From an uncultured Bdellovibrionales bacterium (GTDB lineage: Bacteria > Bdellovibrionota > Bdellovibrionia > Bdellovibrionales > Bdellovibrionaceae): a DNA stretch of 64,000 bases. Made by a program: the position numbers and the translations under genes. Shown here one piece after another: positions 17,631 to 25,703 of this stretch; the first letter of the stretch is position 1; each line of letters opens with the position of its first letter. Location: contig CAIYID010000031.1 of NCBI GenBank assembly GCA_903926205.1, forward strand, positions 235,391 to 299,390. The letters run 5' to 3'. Below the pieces are notes generated by a model that had not been told where the DNA came from, ran no database searches, and saw nothing but the letters and a program-made list of their open reading frames with translations.

Positions 17631-19010
17631 GTGAATTTATTAGGAAGATTATTAAGAAGTAGGAAGCTTCGGTTGGCTTTGGCTCAAGCTGTATTGTCAG
17701 TAGTAACCATATTCGCAAATGCGGCAGTTCCAGAATCAGTACCGGGTGAATATATAGTTAAGATGAAGAAAAATCCATCAGCGATTCAGCTGATGTCGTC
17801 GAAACAAGATTTGAGCGCGCATCTCGGTGCACACATTAAAAATCATATTAAGTCTGGAAATATAGTTGTTGTTCAGCGCGCAAGCATGGAAACAACCGAA
17901 TCAGCAATTTCAACTCTAAAACAAAGTCCATTGGTAGAATATGTAGAGCCAAACTATATCTATCGAATTAGCAAAAAACCAACTCAAATAGGTTATAAAA
18001 ACTTATGGGGTCTTCATAACTCGGGACAAGCGGATAAAGATGGTAGCCTAGGAACTCCTGGTATCGATATCGGCGCAGAAAAAGCCTGGGATATCACTAC
18101 AGGAACAGACGAAGTCCTTGTGGCAGTGATTGATACTGGCATTGACTATACCCATCCAGACATCATTAAAAATGCTTGGACAAATCCTGGAGAGACCGGA
18201 AAAGACTCTCATGGCAAAGATAAATCAAAAAATCAAATCGATGATGATGGAAATGGTTATATTGATGACGTACATGGATACAATTTTTCTGATGCGGAAA
18301 AACCTTACTTTGATCCAATTGATGATCATGGACATGGAACTCACTGCTCAGGAACAATTGGTGGCTATAGTTCAAATGGCAAAGGCATTGTCGGCGTGAA
18401 CTGGAATGTTAAAATTGTTGGCGTGAAATTTCTTGATGCTAATGGTGGCGGAACTGCTGAAGGTTCGATCATGGCGATTGATTACGCAACAAAAGTTGGC
18501 GCTAAAGTGATGAGTGCCTCTTGGGGTGGTGGTGGATTTTCGCAAGCCCTACAAGATGCAATTGAAAGAGCCAACAAAGCTGGGGCTATTTTCATCGCAG
18601 CTGCGGGTAATGACTCATCGGATAATGATGCAACGGCATCGTATCCAGCGAGTTTTCCATTGGATAATATCATTTCCGTTGCAGCGATTGATAATCAAGG
18701 TAACTTAGCGAGCTTCTCTAATTTTGGAGAGAAATCAGTTCATTTGGCAGCACCGGGAGTTAATATTTATAGCTCTGTTTTGGGTGGCTACGATACTTGG
18801 TCAGGAACTTCGATGGCAACACCGCACGTTGCTGGTGTAGCAGCGCTTTTGGCTTCTCATGAGCCAAACCTGACAAACGTACAACTAAAACAACGTTTGC
18901 TTTCAACGACTCATTCCTTACCTGAATTGTCTGGAAAAGTTTCGACCGGTGGATTGATTAATGCGTTCAACGCATTAACACAAAACACAACAGAAGCAGC
19001 TCCGCAGTAA
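17631..19010 (+). CDS. Secreted subtilisin-like serine protease (S8 family)
   Basis: The 459-residue protein starts at GTG 17631 behind a strong AGGGGGAG site. It has a signal peptide (about residues 1-32), an inhibitor-I9-like propeptide (about 38-110, beginning PGEYIVKMK) and a peptidase S8 domain. The catalytic triad is Asp168 (VAVIDTGID), His235 (HGHGTHCSG) and Ser394 (SGTSMATPHVAG), with the oxyanion Asn327 (AAGND). All are intact, so it should be an active endoprotease released to the periplasm or outside. Secreted subtilases are numerous in predatory bacteria and may digest prey protein, which is inference. A terminator follows. Confidence 0.94.
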   Translation: MNLLGRLLRSRKLRLALAQAVLSVVTIFANAAVPESVPGEYIVKMKKNPSAIQLMSSKQDLSAHLGAHIKNHIKSGNIVVVQRASMETTESAISTLKQSPLVEYVEPNYIYRISKKPTQIGYKNLWGLHNSGQADKDGSLGTPGIDIGAEKAWDITTGTDEVLVAVIDTGIDYTHPDIIKNAWTNPGETGKDSHGKDKSKNQIDDDGNGYIDDVHGYNFSDAEKPYFDPIDDHGHGTHCSGTIGGYSSNGKGIVGVNWNVKIVGVKFLDANGGGTAEGSIMAIDYATKVGAKVMSASWGGGGFSQALQDAIERANKAGAIFIAAAGNDSSDNDATASYPASFPLDNIISVAAIDNQGNLASFSNFGEKSVHLAAPGVNIYSSVLGGYDTWSGTSMATPHVAGVAALLASHEPNLTNVQLKQRLLSTTHSLPELSGKVSTGGLINAFNALTQNTTEAAPQ

Positions 19011-19035
19011 TAAAAAGCTGAGTAATAAAAAAAGA

Positions 19036-19066
19036 AAAGCCCACAATTTCAGTGGGCTTTTTTTTT
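19036..19066 (+). terminator. Intrinsic terminator after the subtilase gene
   Basis: A perfect 9-bp stem AAAGCCCAC/GTGGGCTTT (19036-19044 with 19052-19060) with a seven-base loop, followed by a nine-T run that begins in the stem. It lies between converging genes. Confidence 0.9.
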
Positions 19067-19085
19067 AAACAAGTGGCTTTCATGC

Positions 19086-19967
19086 TCAGACTTTTTCAAA
19101 ATGCTCCTGAAGCTTCAAATTAACATAATCGGGAAAATCCAATTGAGTGCAATGAGAGCCATAGGGAACAAGCACAAAATCACTATTTTTAATGAGTGAA
19201 TGCATTTGCTCTTGAAACTTAATCGGCGTCACTGCATCTTTTTCTCCGGCAATAATCAGAGTCGGATGATTTATATTTCGGAGAAGGGGCTCGCCATCAA
19301 AGCTCATTAAATCTTCGAAAAGTGGAAGAAAAACATTCAAGGGCGTTTGAGAAACTCCCCTCATATAAATCTCGATATCTTTAAACTGCGTAAGTTTAAA
19401 GTTAAATCCACCAGCCAAGGCCGTTAAGCCGACAGCCAAAGGATTATCTGTCGCAAATCTCCAAACCTCAGACCATAAAGCAGGAGCTTGCTCATATTGA
19501 GCACGAACAAAATGATAAAAAGGCTCAACGACATCCAAACCAAACATTCCTTTGATTGGATTTTTCGCAAAACCGTTTACAAAAGCATGAGAAATAGACA
19601 AATCTGGATTGATTGAATGAAGTTGAATAAGAACCGGTACACCAAAACTATGGCCGACCATGTGGGCGCGAGTAATTCCTAAATGCTGCATCAGTGCCTG
19701 CACATCACGAGCAACAGCATCGATGGTAAGTAATTTTAAATTTTCAGGCGTTTTACTTTGATGGTGTCCACGAATATCAAAAGTAATAACATTATAATTT
19801 TGCGAAAACTGAATTATCTGATGATGCCAATGGTTCATATGACAGCAAACACCATAGATCATGATAATCGAATCACCCGAGCCCCGAGACTCATAATAAA
19901 TTTGAGTTTCATCAAAACTTTTAAAATGACCAATTTGTTTTGTAATTTCTTTCACCGAGGAACTCAT
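19086..19967 (-). CDS. Alpha/beta-fold hydrolase
   Basis: The 293-residue protein has the alpha/beta hydrolase layout: an oxyanion region IYGVCCHMNHW, nucleophile elbow GHSFG (Ser107), acid Asp244 in GEKDAVTP and His272 in YGSHCTQ. The oxyanion loop usually contains HG; here it reads YGVCCH, a mild variation. There is no signal peptide, so it is cytoplasmic. The substrate cannot be predicted. Its start overlaps the end of the FHA-domain gene by ATGA, implying coupled expression. Confidence 0.85.
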   Translation of the reverse strand: MSSSVKEITKQIGHFKSFDETQIYYESRGSGDSIIMIYGVCCHMNHWHHQIIQFSQNYNVITFDIRGHHQSKTPENLKLLTIDAVARDVQALMQHLGITRAHMVGHSFGVPVLIQLHSINPDLSISHAFVNGFAKNPIKGMFGLDVVEPFYHFVRAQYEQAPALWSEVWRFATDNPLAVGLTALAGGFNFKLTQFKDIEIYMRGVSQTPLNVFLPLFEDLMSFDGEPLLRNINHPTLIIAGEKDAVTPIKFQEQMHSLIKNSDFVLVPYGSHCTQLDFPDYVNLKLQEHFEKV

Positions 19968-20692
19968 TTCAAAAAGGACACGCGAATTTGCGTGTCTCCA
20001 AAACTTATAATGTCTCCATCATTTAAAAAGACACTAGACACATTTTTCATATTGAGCCGAATCTCTTTGGACTGGTTTGTTATTAATTGAGGATGGCCCT
20101 TGTCCGAAATAATTTCAAAGGCGTGAAAAGGAGCCAAAGGATCCGTCAACTCGATATCCAATGAATCACTACCAAATTTTCTAGGACCATAACCTAAGGT
20201 TACAAGGTTATCGGCCTGAGGGCCTGCGATAAAATTTAACTCTAAAATAGAATTAAAAGCAGAAATCGCACCACTTTTGGGATTATCTTGAGCAATTAAT
20301 TTTCCTACCTGGCCAGAGAGCGTCTCGATCCATTCTGCACGAGGAGCTTTTCTGAGCTTGGCGCGGCTAGATACTTTGACGGGGCCGTTTTTCTCAATAA
20401 CAAGGAATTCAGTTAGACCAAGCCGGAACGTAATGCCGGGAGTCAGAGCAAGTGATTTAACCTGCACTTTATTGGCCCAAATTCCATTAGAACTATTTTT
20501 ATCCATAAGGATAAAAGAACCCTCTTCGGTTAAAGCTATCTGTGCATGAATATTAGACATTTTTTGATCCGGTATAATAATATCACCAGAGGTTCGGCCC
20601 AAGAAAACCCCTTCTTGGATTTTGAATAAATCACCGAGTAAGGGACCATTTTTTATTTCGAGATACAAAGCCATTGGTTCATTTTGAATCAT
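19964..20692 (-). CDS. Protein with two FHA-like domains
   Basis: The 242-residue protein carries one clear forkhead-associated domain: FLGRTSGDIIIPD, MSNIHAQI and DKNSSNGIWAN (residues about 30-100) give the phosphothreonine-binding pattern GR, SxxH, NG. A second, degenerate FHA-like fold lies at about 165-242 (FGSDSLDIEL, APFHAFEI, FLNDGDIISFG). A reading frame continues upstream to 20833 but would overlap rpsF, so ATG 20692 is preferred; no clear ribosome-binding site distinguishes it from ATG 20674. FHA proteins read Ser/Thr kinase signals; no kinase gene is nearby. It is coupled to the hydrolase gene. Confidence 0.8.
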   Translation of the reverse strand: MIQNEPMALYLEIKNGPLLGDLFKIQEGVFLGRTSGDIIIPDQKMSNIHAQIALTEEGSFILMDKNSSNGIWANKVQVKSLALTPGITFRLGLTEFLVIEKNGPVKVSSRAKLRKAPRAEWIETLSGQVGKLIAQDNPKSGAISAFNSILELNFIAGPQADNLVTLGYGPRKFGSDSLDIELTDPLAPFHAFEIISDKGHPQLITNQSKEIRLNMKNVSSVFLNDGDIISFGDTQIRVSFLK

Positions 20693-20820
20693 TTTTAACG
20701 AGAGCTCAAATAAATCTCTGCAAGCTTTGATTTTTCTAGGCCAACATGCTAACTCTGCCGAACTAAATAACAAATCCTTGCTAGTGGAACCAACCCATTG
20801 GCTCAACCGAAAGGAAAATA

Positions 20821-21261
20821 ATGGAAAAATCATCAGAACAACTGCGTCCTTATGAGGCAGTCATTCTTGTCCACCCGGACGCGAATTTGGAAGAGCAAAA
20901 AGAACTTTTCCGAAAAAACCAAGCAACACTGAAAAGCTACAAAGGCAGCGTTCACTCCCTAGAAACTTGGGGAAAACGAACTTTAGCTAATCAAATTGGA
21001 AAAACACGCAAGGCGTTCTATTTCCATACGACTTTCTTAGCACAACCTGCTGCGATTGCGGAACTTGAGCGAACAATGCGCATTAACGATAAAGTATTGC
21101 GTTTTACTCACACAAAATTGGATCCACGGGTTTCTTTGTCGAAATTCATGGAAAACTTTAAACGTGGTTTACAAGAAACAGCACAACGCGAGCGCGAACG
21201 TGAAGCCAAAATTCAGGCTAAGCGTGCAGCCGCAGCGGCCGCAGCATCACACGGCGAGTAA
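20821..21261 (+). CDS. rpsF: 30S ribosomal protein S6
   Basis: The 146-residue protein begins with RPYEAVILVHPDANLEEQ, the S6 start, and contains LETWGKRTLANQIGKTRKAFY. It has a long, basic Ala/Lys/Arg/Glu-rich tail (about residues 118-146), longer than in E. coli. An AAAGGA site precedes the ATG. It leads an operon with a membrane protein and rplI. The gene for S18 (rpsR), which often sits between rpsF and rplI, is absent here. Confidence 0.95.
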   Translation: MEKSSEQLRPYEAVILVHPDANLEEQKELFRKNQATLKSYKGSVHSLETWGKRTLANQIGKTRKAFYFHTTFLAQPAAIAELERTMRINDKVLRFTHTKLDPRVSLSKFMENFKRGLQETAQREREREAKIQAKRAAAAAAASHGE

Positions 21262-21267
21262 TAATAA

Positions 21268-22206
21268 ATGAATTACACGGCAGGACGAAATAAATTAGTC
21301 GTACTGACGGCACTGGGAGTTTTTTTCTCCTTAGTATTTATTTTTTTGGGAGCACCTTTTTTGCGACTCATTAGAAATATTTACGGAGCAAAAATCTATT
21401 GGGCCATCGGTGGCGTATTATTTTTCGGACTGACGATTGCAACGCTTTTTCCTCTCTCTTTTTTGATTGGCTCCTGCTGGTTGGTAGTAGGAATTTATTC
21501 AGAATTTGAGGAAAGAGGCTGGTCGAACTTCTGGACCGCGGCCATCGCAGTTGTTTTCTCTACAACCTTCTTGGTTGCTGGGACTTTCTACTCGATGAAG
21601 GCCATTGGTTTGGATATTCGCGAAGATCTTCAAAAATCAATCGAAGGTGTTTTGACTCAACTAAAAGATCCAAATGGTTCTACATCAGAGCCAATTTCTT
21701 TTTTGAGTGGGATGGTTGTGGATACAAAACTAGTCATTTCTCAAATTCCATCAATTGCGGTCATTGTAATGATCGTCTGTTTGGCTTACGGGCTAATGAT
21801 GGAAAGAAGAATTGCGATGTTTCTCCGCCTGCCCCACGAACGAGTCGCTTCACAGCTTAAGCTGTTGGAGTTCCGAATTCCTGATGGTTTTGTGTGGATC
21901 GCAATGTTGTCTTTTCTTGGCAGCTTTATGGGGTTGCAAAATGAAAACGTAGCATTGTTGTCTATGAATATATTCAATGTCATGCTCGGCCTTTATTTTT
22001 TTCAAGGTCTTGCAGTGATGGAAGTTGTTCTTCAGGCATTTCGAGCTGGGCCTGTGTTGCGATTTTTTGTTTATTTTGTGGTTGTGTTCCAACTGTTTTT
22101 TATCCTGAGTGCAGTTGGATTTATTGATTATTGGGTTGACGTTCGCCGTCGCCTGAAAAATCTCAGGGAAAAACGAAGAAAACAAAACAATGGGGAACAT
22201 GTATGA
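21268..22206 (+). CDS. DUF2232-type integral membrane protein
   Basis: The 312-residue protein has about eight transmembrane helices and the segment [18 protein letters not shown] typical of the YybS/DUF2232 family that is commonly found beside rplI. The C-terminus is strongly basic ([14 protein letters not shown]), which suits a cytoplasmic end. The biochemical role of this family is not known to me. It starts six bases after rpsF and overlaps rplI by ATGA, so all three are likely made from one transcript. Confidence 0.8.
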   Translation: MNYTAGRNKLVVLTALGVFFSLVFIFLGAPFLRLIRNIYGAKIYWAIGGVLFFGLTIATLFPLSFLIGSCWLVVGIYSEFEERGWSNFWTAAIAVVFSTTFLVAGTFYSMKAIGLDIREDLQKSIEGVLTQLKDPNGSTSEPISFLSGMVVDTKLVISQIPSIAVIVMIVCLAYGLMMERRIAMFLRLPHERVASQLKLLEFRIPDGFVWIAMLSFLGSFMGLQNENVALLSMNIFNVMLGLYFFQGLAVMEVVLQAFRAGPVLRFFVYFVVVFQLFFILSAVGFIDYWVDVRRRLKNLREKRRKQNNGEHV

Positions 22207-22646
22207 AAGTAATACTTCAAAAAGATGTTAAAGATGTGGGTAAAGTTGGCGAAGTCGTGAGCGTATCTGACGGTTTTGCTAGAAATTTTCTTTTTCCAAG
22301 AAAATTTGCAAGTGAAGCAACTGAAACACGAGTGCATGAGTGGGAACACTTGAAACGCGTCGCGGATGCAAAAAAGAAAAAGGCTGTTGCAGAACGCCAA
22401 GCTCTTTTAACAAAAGTGAGTGGAAACTCTGTGAAATTTAAAGTGGCGGCGGGCGATTCTGATAAATTATTCGGAACAATTACGACCACAGATATTTCTA
22501 AAGAGCTCGAAAAATTGGGTCACTCTATTGACCGACGAGATATTCATTTAGAAGAACCAATCAAACTTCTTGGAACTCACAAGGCGATAATTCGACTTGG
22601 CGATGGTTTAGAAGCAAGTTTGCAAATCGTCGTTGAGCGCGCTTAA
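22203..22646 (+). CDS. rplI: 50S ribosomal protein L9
   Basis: The 147-residue protein has the typical L9 opening [21 protein letters not shown] followed by [12 protein letters not shown], a long connecting helix, and the C-terminal domain ([18 protein letters not shown]). It is of the usual length. It overlaps the membrane protein gene before it and is followed by an intrinsic terminator 30 bases later. dnaB lies beyond on the other strand; rplI next to dnaB is a common arrangement in bacteria, although here they converge. Confidence 0.96.
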   Translation: MKVILQKDVKDVGKVGEVVSVSDGFARNFLFPRKFASEATETRVHEWEHLKRVADAKKKKAVAERQALLTKVSGNSVKFKVAAGDSDKLFGTITTTDISKELEKLGHSIDRRDIHLEEPIKLLGTHKAIIRLGDGLEASLQIVVERA

Positions 22647-22676
22647 TTTTAGACGCAAAAACAAAGAATACGATGA

Positions 22677-22710
22677 AAACCCTACTCCGCAAGAGTGGGG
22701 TTTTTGTTTT
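22677..22710 (+). terminator. Intrinsic terminator after rplI
   Basis: An 11-bp stem with one G-U pair (22677-22687 with 22693-22703), a five-base loop and a T-rich run. It ends the rpsF-rplI operon and overlaps the 3' end of the small gene on the opposite strand. Confidence 0.88.
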
Positions 22711-22882
22711 CTTCAACAGATCCAAGAATGGTATCTTGAAGTAAGCTTGCGGTTAATTCGCGAAGTTGTTCCAAATTGAGAGAATTATTTTCAGCAGGGA
22801 GCGCTCCCGATAAAAACATTCGAACCTGGGTTTCCGGTAAATACCAACGCTCAACCATGAGCTTAATGAGATCTTCCACCAT
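22682..22882 (-). CDS. Small hypothetical protein, 66 aa
   Basis: A strong GGGAGGGG ribosome-binding site lies six bases before the ATG at 22882, the main reason to accept this gene. The product is acidic and helical (MVEDLIKLMVERWYLPETQV..., with LRELTASLLQDTIL in the C-terminal half). It has no signal peptide or membrane segment. Its last codons coincide with the rplI terminator on the other strand. It may be the last member of the dnaB transcription unit, which lies 140 bases upstream. The function is unknown. Confidence 0.6.
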   Translation of the reverse strand: MVEDLIKLMVERWYLPETQVRMFLSGALPAENNSLNLEQLRELTASLLQDTILGSVEENKNPTLAE

Positions 22883-22980
22883 GATGATCCCCTCCCTTGT
22901 TCATTGGACCTAGATCCATGACTCTTAGGTTAATCAAAAAGAAGGGATATTCTCCAGCAATGTTCGCGGAAAGGGTGCTT

Positions 22981-23002
22981 CTTTTGGACCAACGTCCAAA
23001 AG
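22981..23002. repeat. Perfect hairpin downstream of dnaB
   Basis: CTTTTGGAC/GTCCAAAAG, a 9-bp perfect inverted repeat with a four-base loop, lies 23 bases after the dnaB stop. There is no U-tract on either strand, so it is not a standard intrinsic terminator; it could be a transcript end stabiliser or an operator for the 66-aa gene. Confidence 0.7.
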
Positions 23003-23024
23003 GTCAGATCTGAATACCATTAAT

Positions 23025-24437
23025 TTAAGCATTCGCCCCAGGTGCAAAGTTTTTGGGTTTACCAAAATTTCCCGGAGTCACCGGAGAGGGCTGAGGAGGT
23101 AGAGGATGGTTCCCTCCAGGGTCTGCGTCTCTAAATCGTCCGTGCTCGGCCTCCCAGCGCAGTTTAACCGTTCCTGTCGGACCATTCCGCTGTTTTCCAA
23201 TAATGACTTCTGCATTTCCAACGACTTCAGAGTTCTCTTTGTCGTAATAATCTTCGCGATAAAGCAGCATAATCACATCGGCATCTTGTTCGATAGAGCC
23301 CGACTCCCTGAGATCAGAAAGCATGGGACGCTTTTCAGTACGACCCTCAACTCCCCTGTTTAACTGAGCAAGCGCAATGACAGGAACATCTAATTCTTTT
23401 GCCATAGCCTTCAAGGCTTTGGAGATTTCTGAAACCGCGCGCTCTCGGCTTTCTACTTTTTGCTTCAAGTCCATCAGCTGCAAGTAATCAATCACAATAA
23501 CATCAAGTCCATGCTGAGCCTTGAGTCGACGAGCTCTTGCCCGAACCTCTGTTGGACTGATCCCAGAGGTTTCATCAATATAAAGAGAGGAATCACTGAT
23601 ATGACCAGCGGCCTGAATAAGCTTCGGCCAAGCAGAATCACTAATTTTTCCAGATCGAATATCATTCATAGAAATTCGAGCTTCAGCGGCTAAAAGTCGC
23701 ATCATGACCGCTTCACGTGACATCTCCAAAGAAAAATAAGCGACGGTCTTTTTTGAACGAAGAGCTATATGCTGGGCTAAGTTCAGGCTGAAGGCTGTTT
23801 TTCCCATGGAGGGACGGGCAGCAACAATCAGAAGCTCTCCTCCGTGCAGTCCAGAAGTCATTTTATCAAGCTGTGCGAAACCCGTTGGCACACCAGTGAC
23901 ATCAGCCTTGCGACGATAAAGATCTTCAATTTTTGCAACACTGGATTTAACAACTTCCAGAGGATTTAAGAGGCCTTCACTGTTTTTAGTTTGAGAAAGT
24001 TTATAAAACTTTTCCTCTGCTTGATCGATAAAAAGATCAACTTCAGAGAAATCTTCATTGAAGGCGTGTTCGATAATATCATTACTGGCATGAATCATAT
24101 GACGAAGAACAGATTTTTCACGCACAATTTTCGCATAACTAACAACATTGGCAGAGCCAATAGTTTTATTAACAAGATCAACTAAATATTCCGTTCCGCC
24201 GGCGGCGTCCATATCTCCTTTTGATTGTAGGTGATTGGAAACAGTAATCAAATCGACAGGTAAGGTTTTTTGATTGAGCTCAGTAATCGCAGAATAAATT
24301 TTTTGATGTTGTGGTTTATAAAAATCAGAGAAACTAAGAAGATCTGCAACCTGATCCCAAGCCTCTTTATCTAACATGAGGCCACCAAGAATTGATTGCT
24401 CAGCCTCAAGACTCTGCGGCGGTATACGTGCGGCCAT
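23025..24437 (-). CDS. dnaB: Replicative DNA helicase DnaB
   Basis: The 470-residue protein is the hexameric helicase that unwinds DNA at the fork. It has an N-terminal DnaB domain starting RIPPQSLEAEQSILGG, the RecA-like domain with Walker A ARPSMGKT (207-214), FSLEMS, the Walker B region VIDYLQLM and the hexamer finger SDLRESGSIEQDADV. The length equals that of E. coli DnaB. ATG 24437 has GGGGGGA just upstream; a TTG nine codons earlier is less likely. The C-terminal Pro/Gly-rich tail (about 440-470) is variable. No intein is present. Confidence 0.97.
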   Translation of the reverse strand: MAARIPPQSLEAEQSILGGLMLDKEAWDQVADLLSFSDFYKPQHQKIYSAITELNQKTLPVDLITVSNHLQSKGDMDAAGGTEYLVDLVNKTIGSANVVSYAKIVREKSVLRHMIHASNDIIEHAFNEDFSEVDLFIDQAEEKFYKLSQTKNSEGLLNPLEVVKSSVAKIEDLYRRKADVTGVPTGFAQLDKMTSGLHGGELLIVAARPSMGKTAFSLNLAQHIALRSKKTVAYFSLEMSREAVMMRLLAAEARISMNDIRSGKISDSAWPKLIQAAGHISDSSLYIDETSGISPTEVRARARRLKAQHGLDVIVIDYLQLMDLKQKVESRERAVSEISKALKAMAKELDVPVIALAQLNRGVEGRTEKRPMLSDLRESGSIEQDADVIMLLYREDYYDKENSEVVGNAEVIIGKQRNGPTGTVKLRWEAEHGRFRDADPGGNHPLPPQPSPVTPGNFGKPKNFAPGANA

Positions 24438-24549
24438 GCTTCCCCCCGAAAACATTTCCTTCAACCAAATGAACTGGTCGAAAATTTGCGAGCCCTATTA
24501 TTAAATGACGTACTAGGAGAGGCTCGTCGATGCTGATCGCTTTAAATTA

Positions 24550-24852
24550 TTATGAATTTAATTTTTTGACACGAATCTTGTAGTTGTCAATTTTCTTTTT
24601 CAAAGTGTTTCGGTTAATACCCAGCATTTGCGCGGTTTTTACCTGATTACCATTATGGGCGCGTAAAGCGATCTCCAAGAGAGGGCGCTCCACTTGCTCA
24701 AGAACGATATTATATAAACCCGTTAATTCAACCTGTGCGTCTTGTTGTTGTACAAAAAGAACTTCAAGTTTGCTCTTAATTAGTCTTTCCAAGCTGACGT
24801 TTGTGAGATTGGCGACAAAAAGATTTTCTGAGCTGTTCAGGTTCGGCGTCAT
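24550..24852 (-). CDS. Fis-family DNA-binding protein
   Basis: The 100-residue protein ends in a Fis-type helix-turn-helix (about residues 58-95: LEIALRAHNGNQVKTAQMLGINRNTLKKKI), quoted here by its ends LEIALRAHNGN and GINRNTLKKKI. Its length equals that of E. coli Fis (98 aa) and it lacks an AAA+ or receiver domain, so it is a stand-alone Fis-like protein. It could be a nucleoid-associated or global regulator. In this window it is one of two small chromatin-type proteins, the other being a histone at 38.9 kb. It lies between dnaB and queE on the minus strand. Confidence 0.85.
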   Translation of the reverse strand: MTPNLNSSENLFVANLTNVSLERLIKSKLEVLFVQQQDAQVELTGLYNIVLEQVERPLLEIALRAHNGNQVKTAQMLGINRNTLKKKIDNYKIRVKKLNS

Positions 24853-24953
24853 GGCACTCCTAAGTTACACATTAGTTACAATTTAGTTTCAATTACTGAT
24901 TAAAATTTTTCTTTCTTATTTTTCGAAAACGAGCGAGTTGAAAATTGAACTTT

Positions 24954-25613
24954 TCAGACCCCGCGTGTTTCGGATGACCAAATATATTTATGTAGCTGCA
25001 AATGCAAGCGCGCAGGTGATTTTTTTTGCAAAATTTTTTCTGCTAACCATTGTGGGTCAATTTTTCGATATGATGGACTGTATAAAACCATAAATTTTTC
25101 AAAAATAACATGTTGACGACAGAAATTTTCTGACCATTCCAAATCTTTTTCACTACAAAGAACGAACTTCCACTCAATGTCTCTATTTTTTAGCGAAAGA
25201 TTTTCTAATTCGAAAGTTTCTGCAGAACCACTGTCTGGAGTTTTTACGTCAATAACCAATTTTACTCGAGAATCAACATCAGCACACGACAGCGAACCGC
25301 TGGTTTCAAGAGAAACAAAAAAACCCTCATCACAGAGAGTTGTCATTAAAGAAAGAACTTGTTTTTGTAGCAAGGGTTCGCCACCAGTGACGCAAATATA
25401 AGGTGAGCCAAACTTTTTAACTGTTTCAAGTATTTGCGCAAGCTCGAGTTGTTGCCCTTCTTGATAAGCATAAGTTGTATCACAATAATTACAGCGAAGG
25501 TGACAGCCAGAGGTCCGAATAAAAACGGTCGGGGCACCAGCGTAAGACGACTCCCCCTGAATACTATGAAATATTTCATTAATTTTTAGTGTTGGCATTT
25601 GGTCGAGGATCAT
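24954..25613 (-). CDS. queE: 7-carboxy-7-deazaguanine synthase (radical SAM)
   Basis: The 219-residue protein has the radical SAM cluster CHLRCNYC (Cys37, Cys41, Cys44), the preceding EIFHSIQGES that is diagnostic of QueE, and the SAM-binding TGGEPLLQ. QueE makes the deazaguanine ring for queuosine in tRNA. ATG 25613 has a weak GGGG upstream; ATG 25598 is the alternative. Other queuosine genes are not in the window. It diverges from ftsK, with about 90 bases between the starts. Confidence 0.9.
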   Translation of the reverse strand: MILDQMPTLKINEIFHSIQGESSYAGAPTVFIRTSGCHLRCNYCDTTYAYQEGQQLELAQILETVKKFGSPYICVTGGEPLLQKQVLSLMTTLCDEGFFVSLETSGSLSCADVDSRVKLVIDVKTPDSGSAETFELENLSLKNRDIEWKFVLCSEKDLEWSENFCRQHVIFEKFMVLYSPSYRKIDPQWLAEKILQKKSPARLHLQLHKYIWSSETRGV

Positions 25614-25703
25614 GTGCCCCAAAAGGCAGATCAAAGTCAAGGTGGACCGAGAATTCGCGACAAAAGCTCCCCAGATGGCTGAAAATATTTGTAAAATCTG
25701 TGC

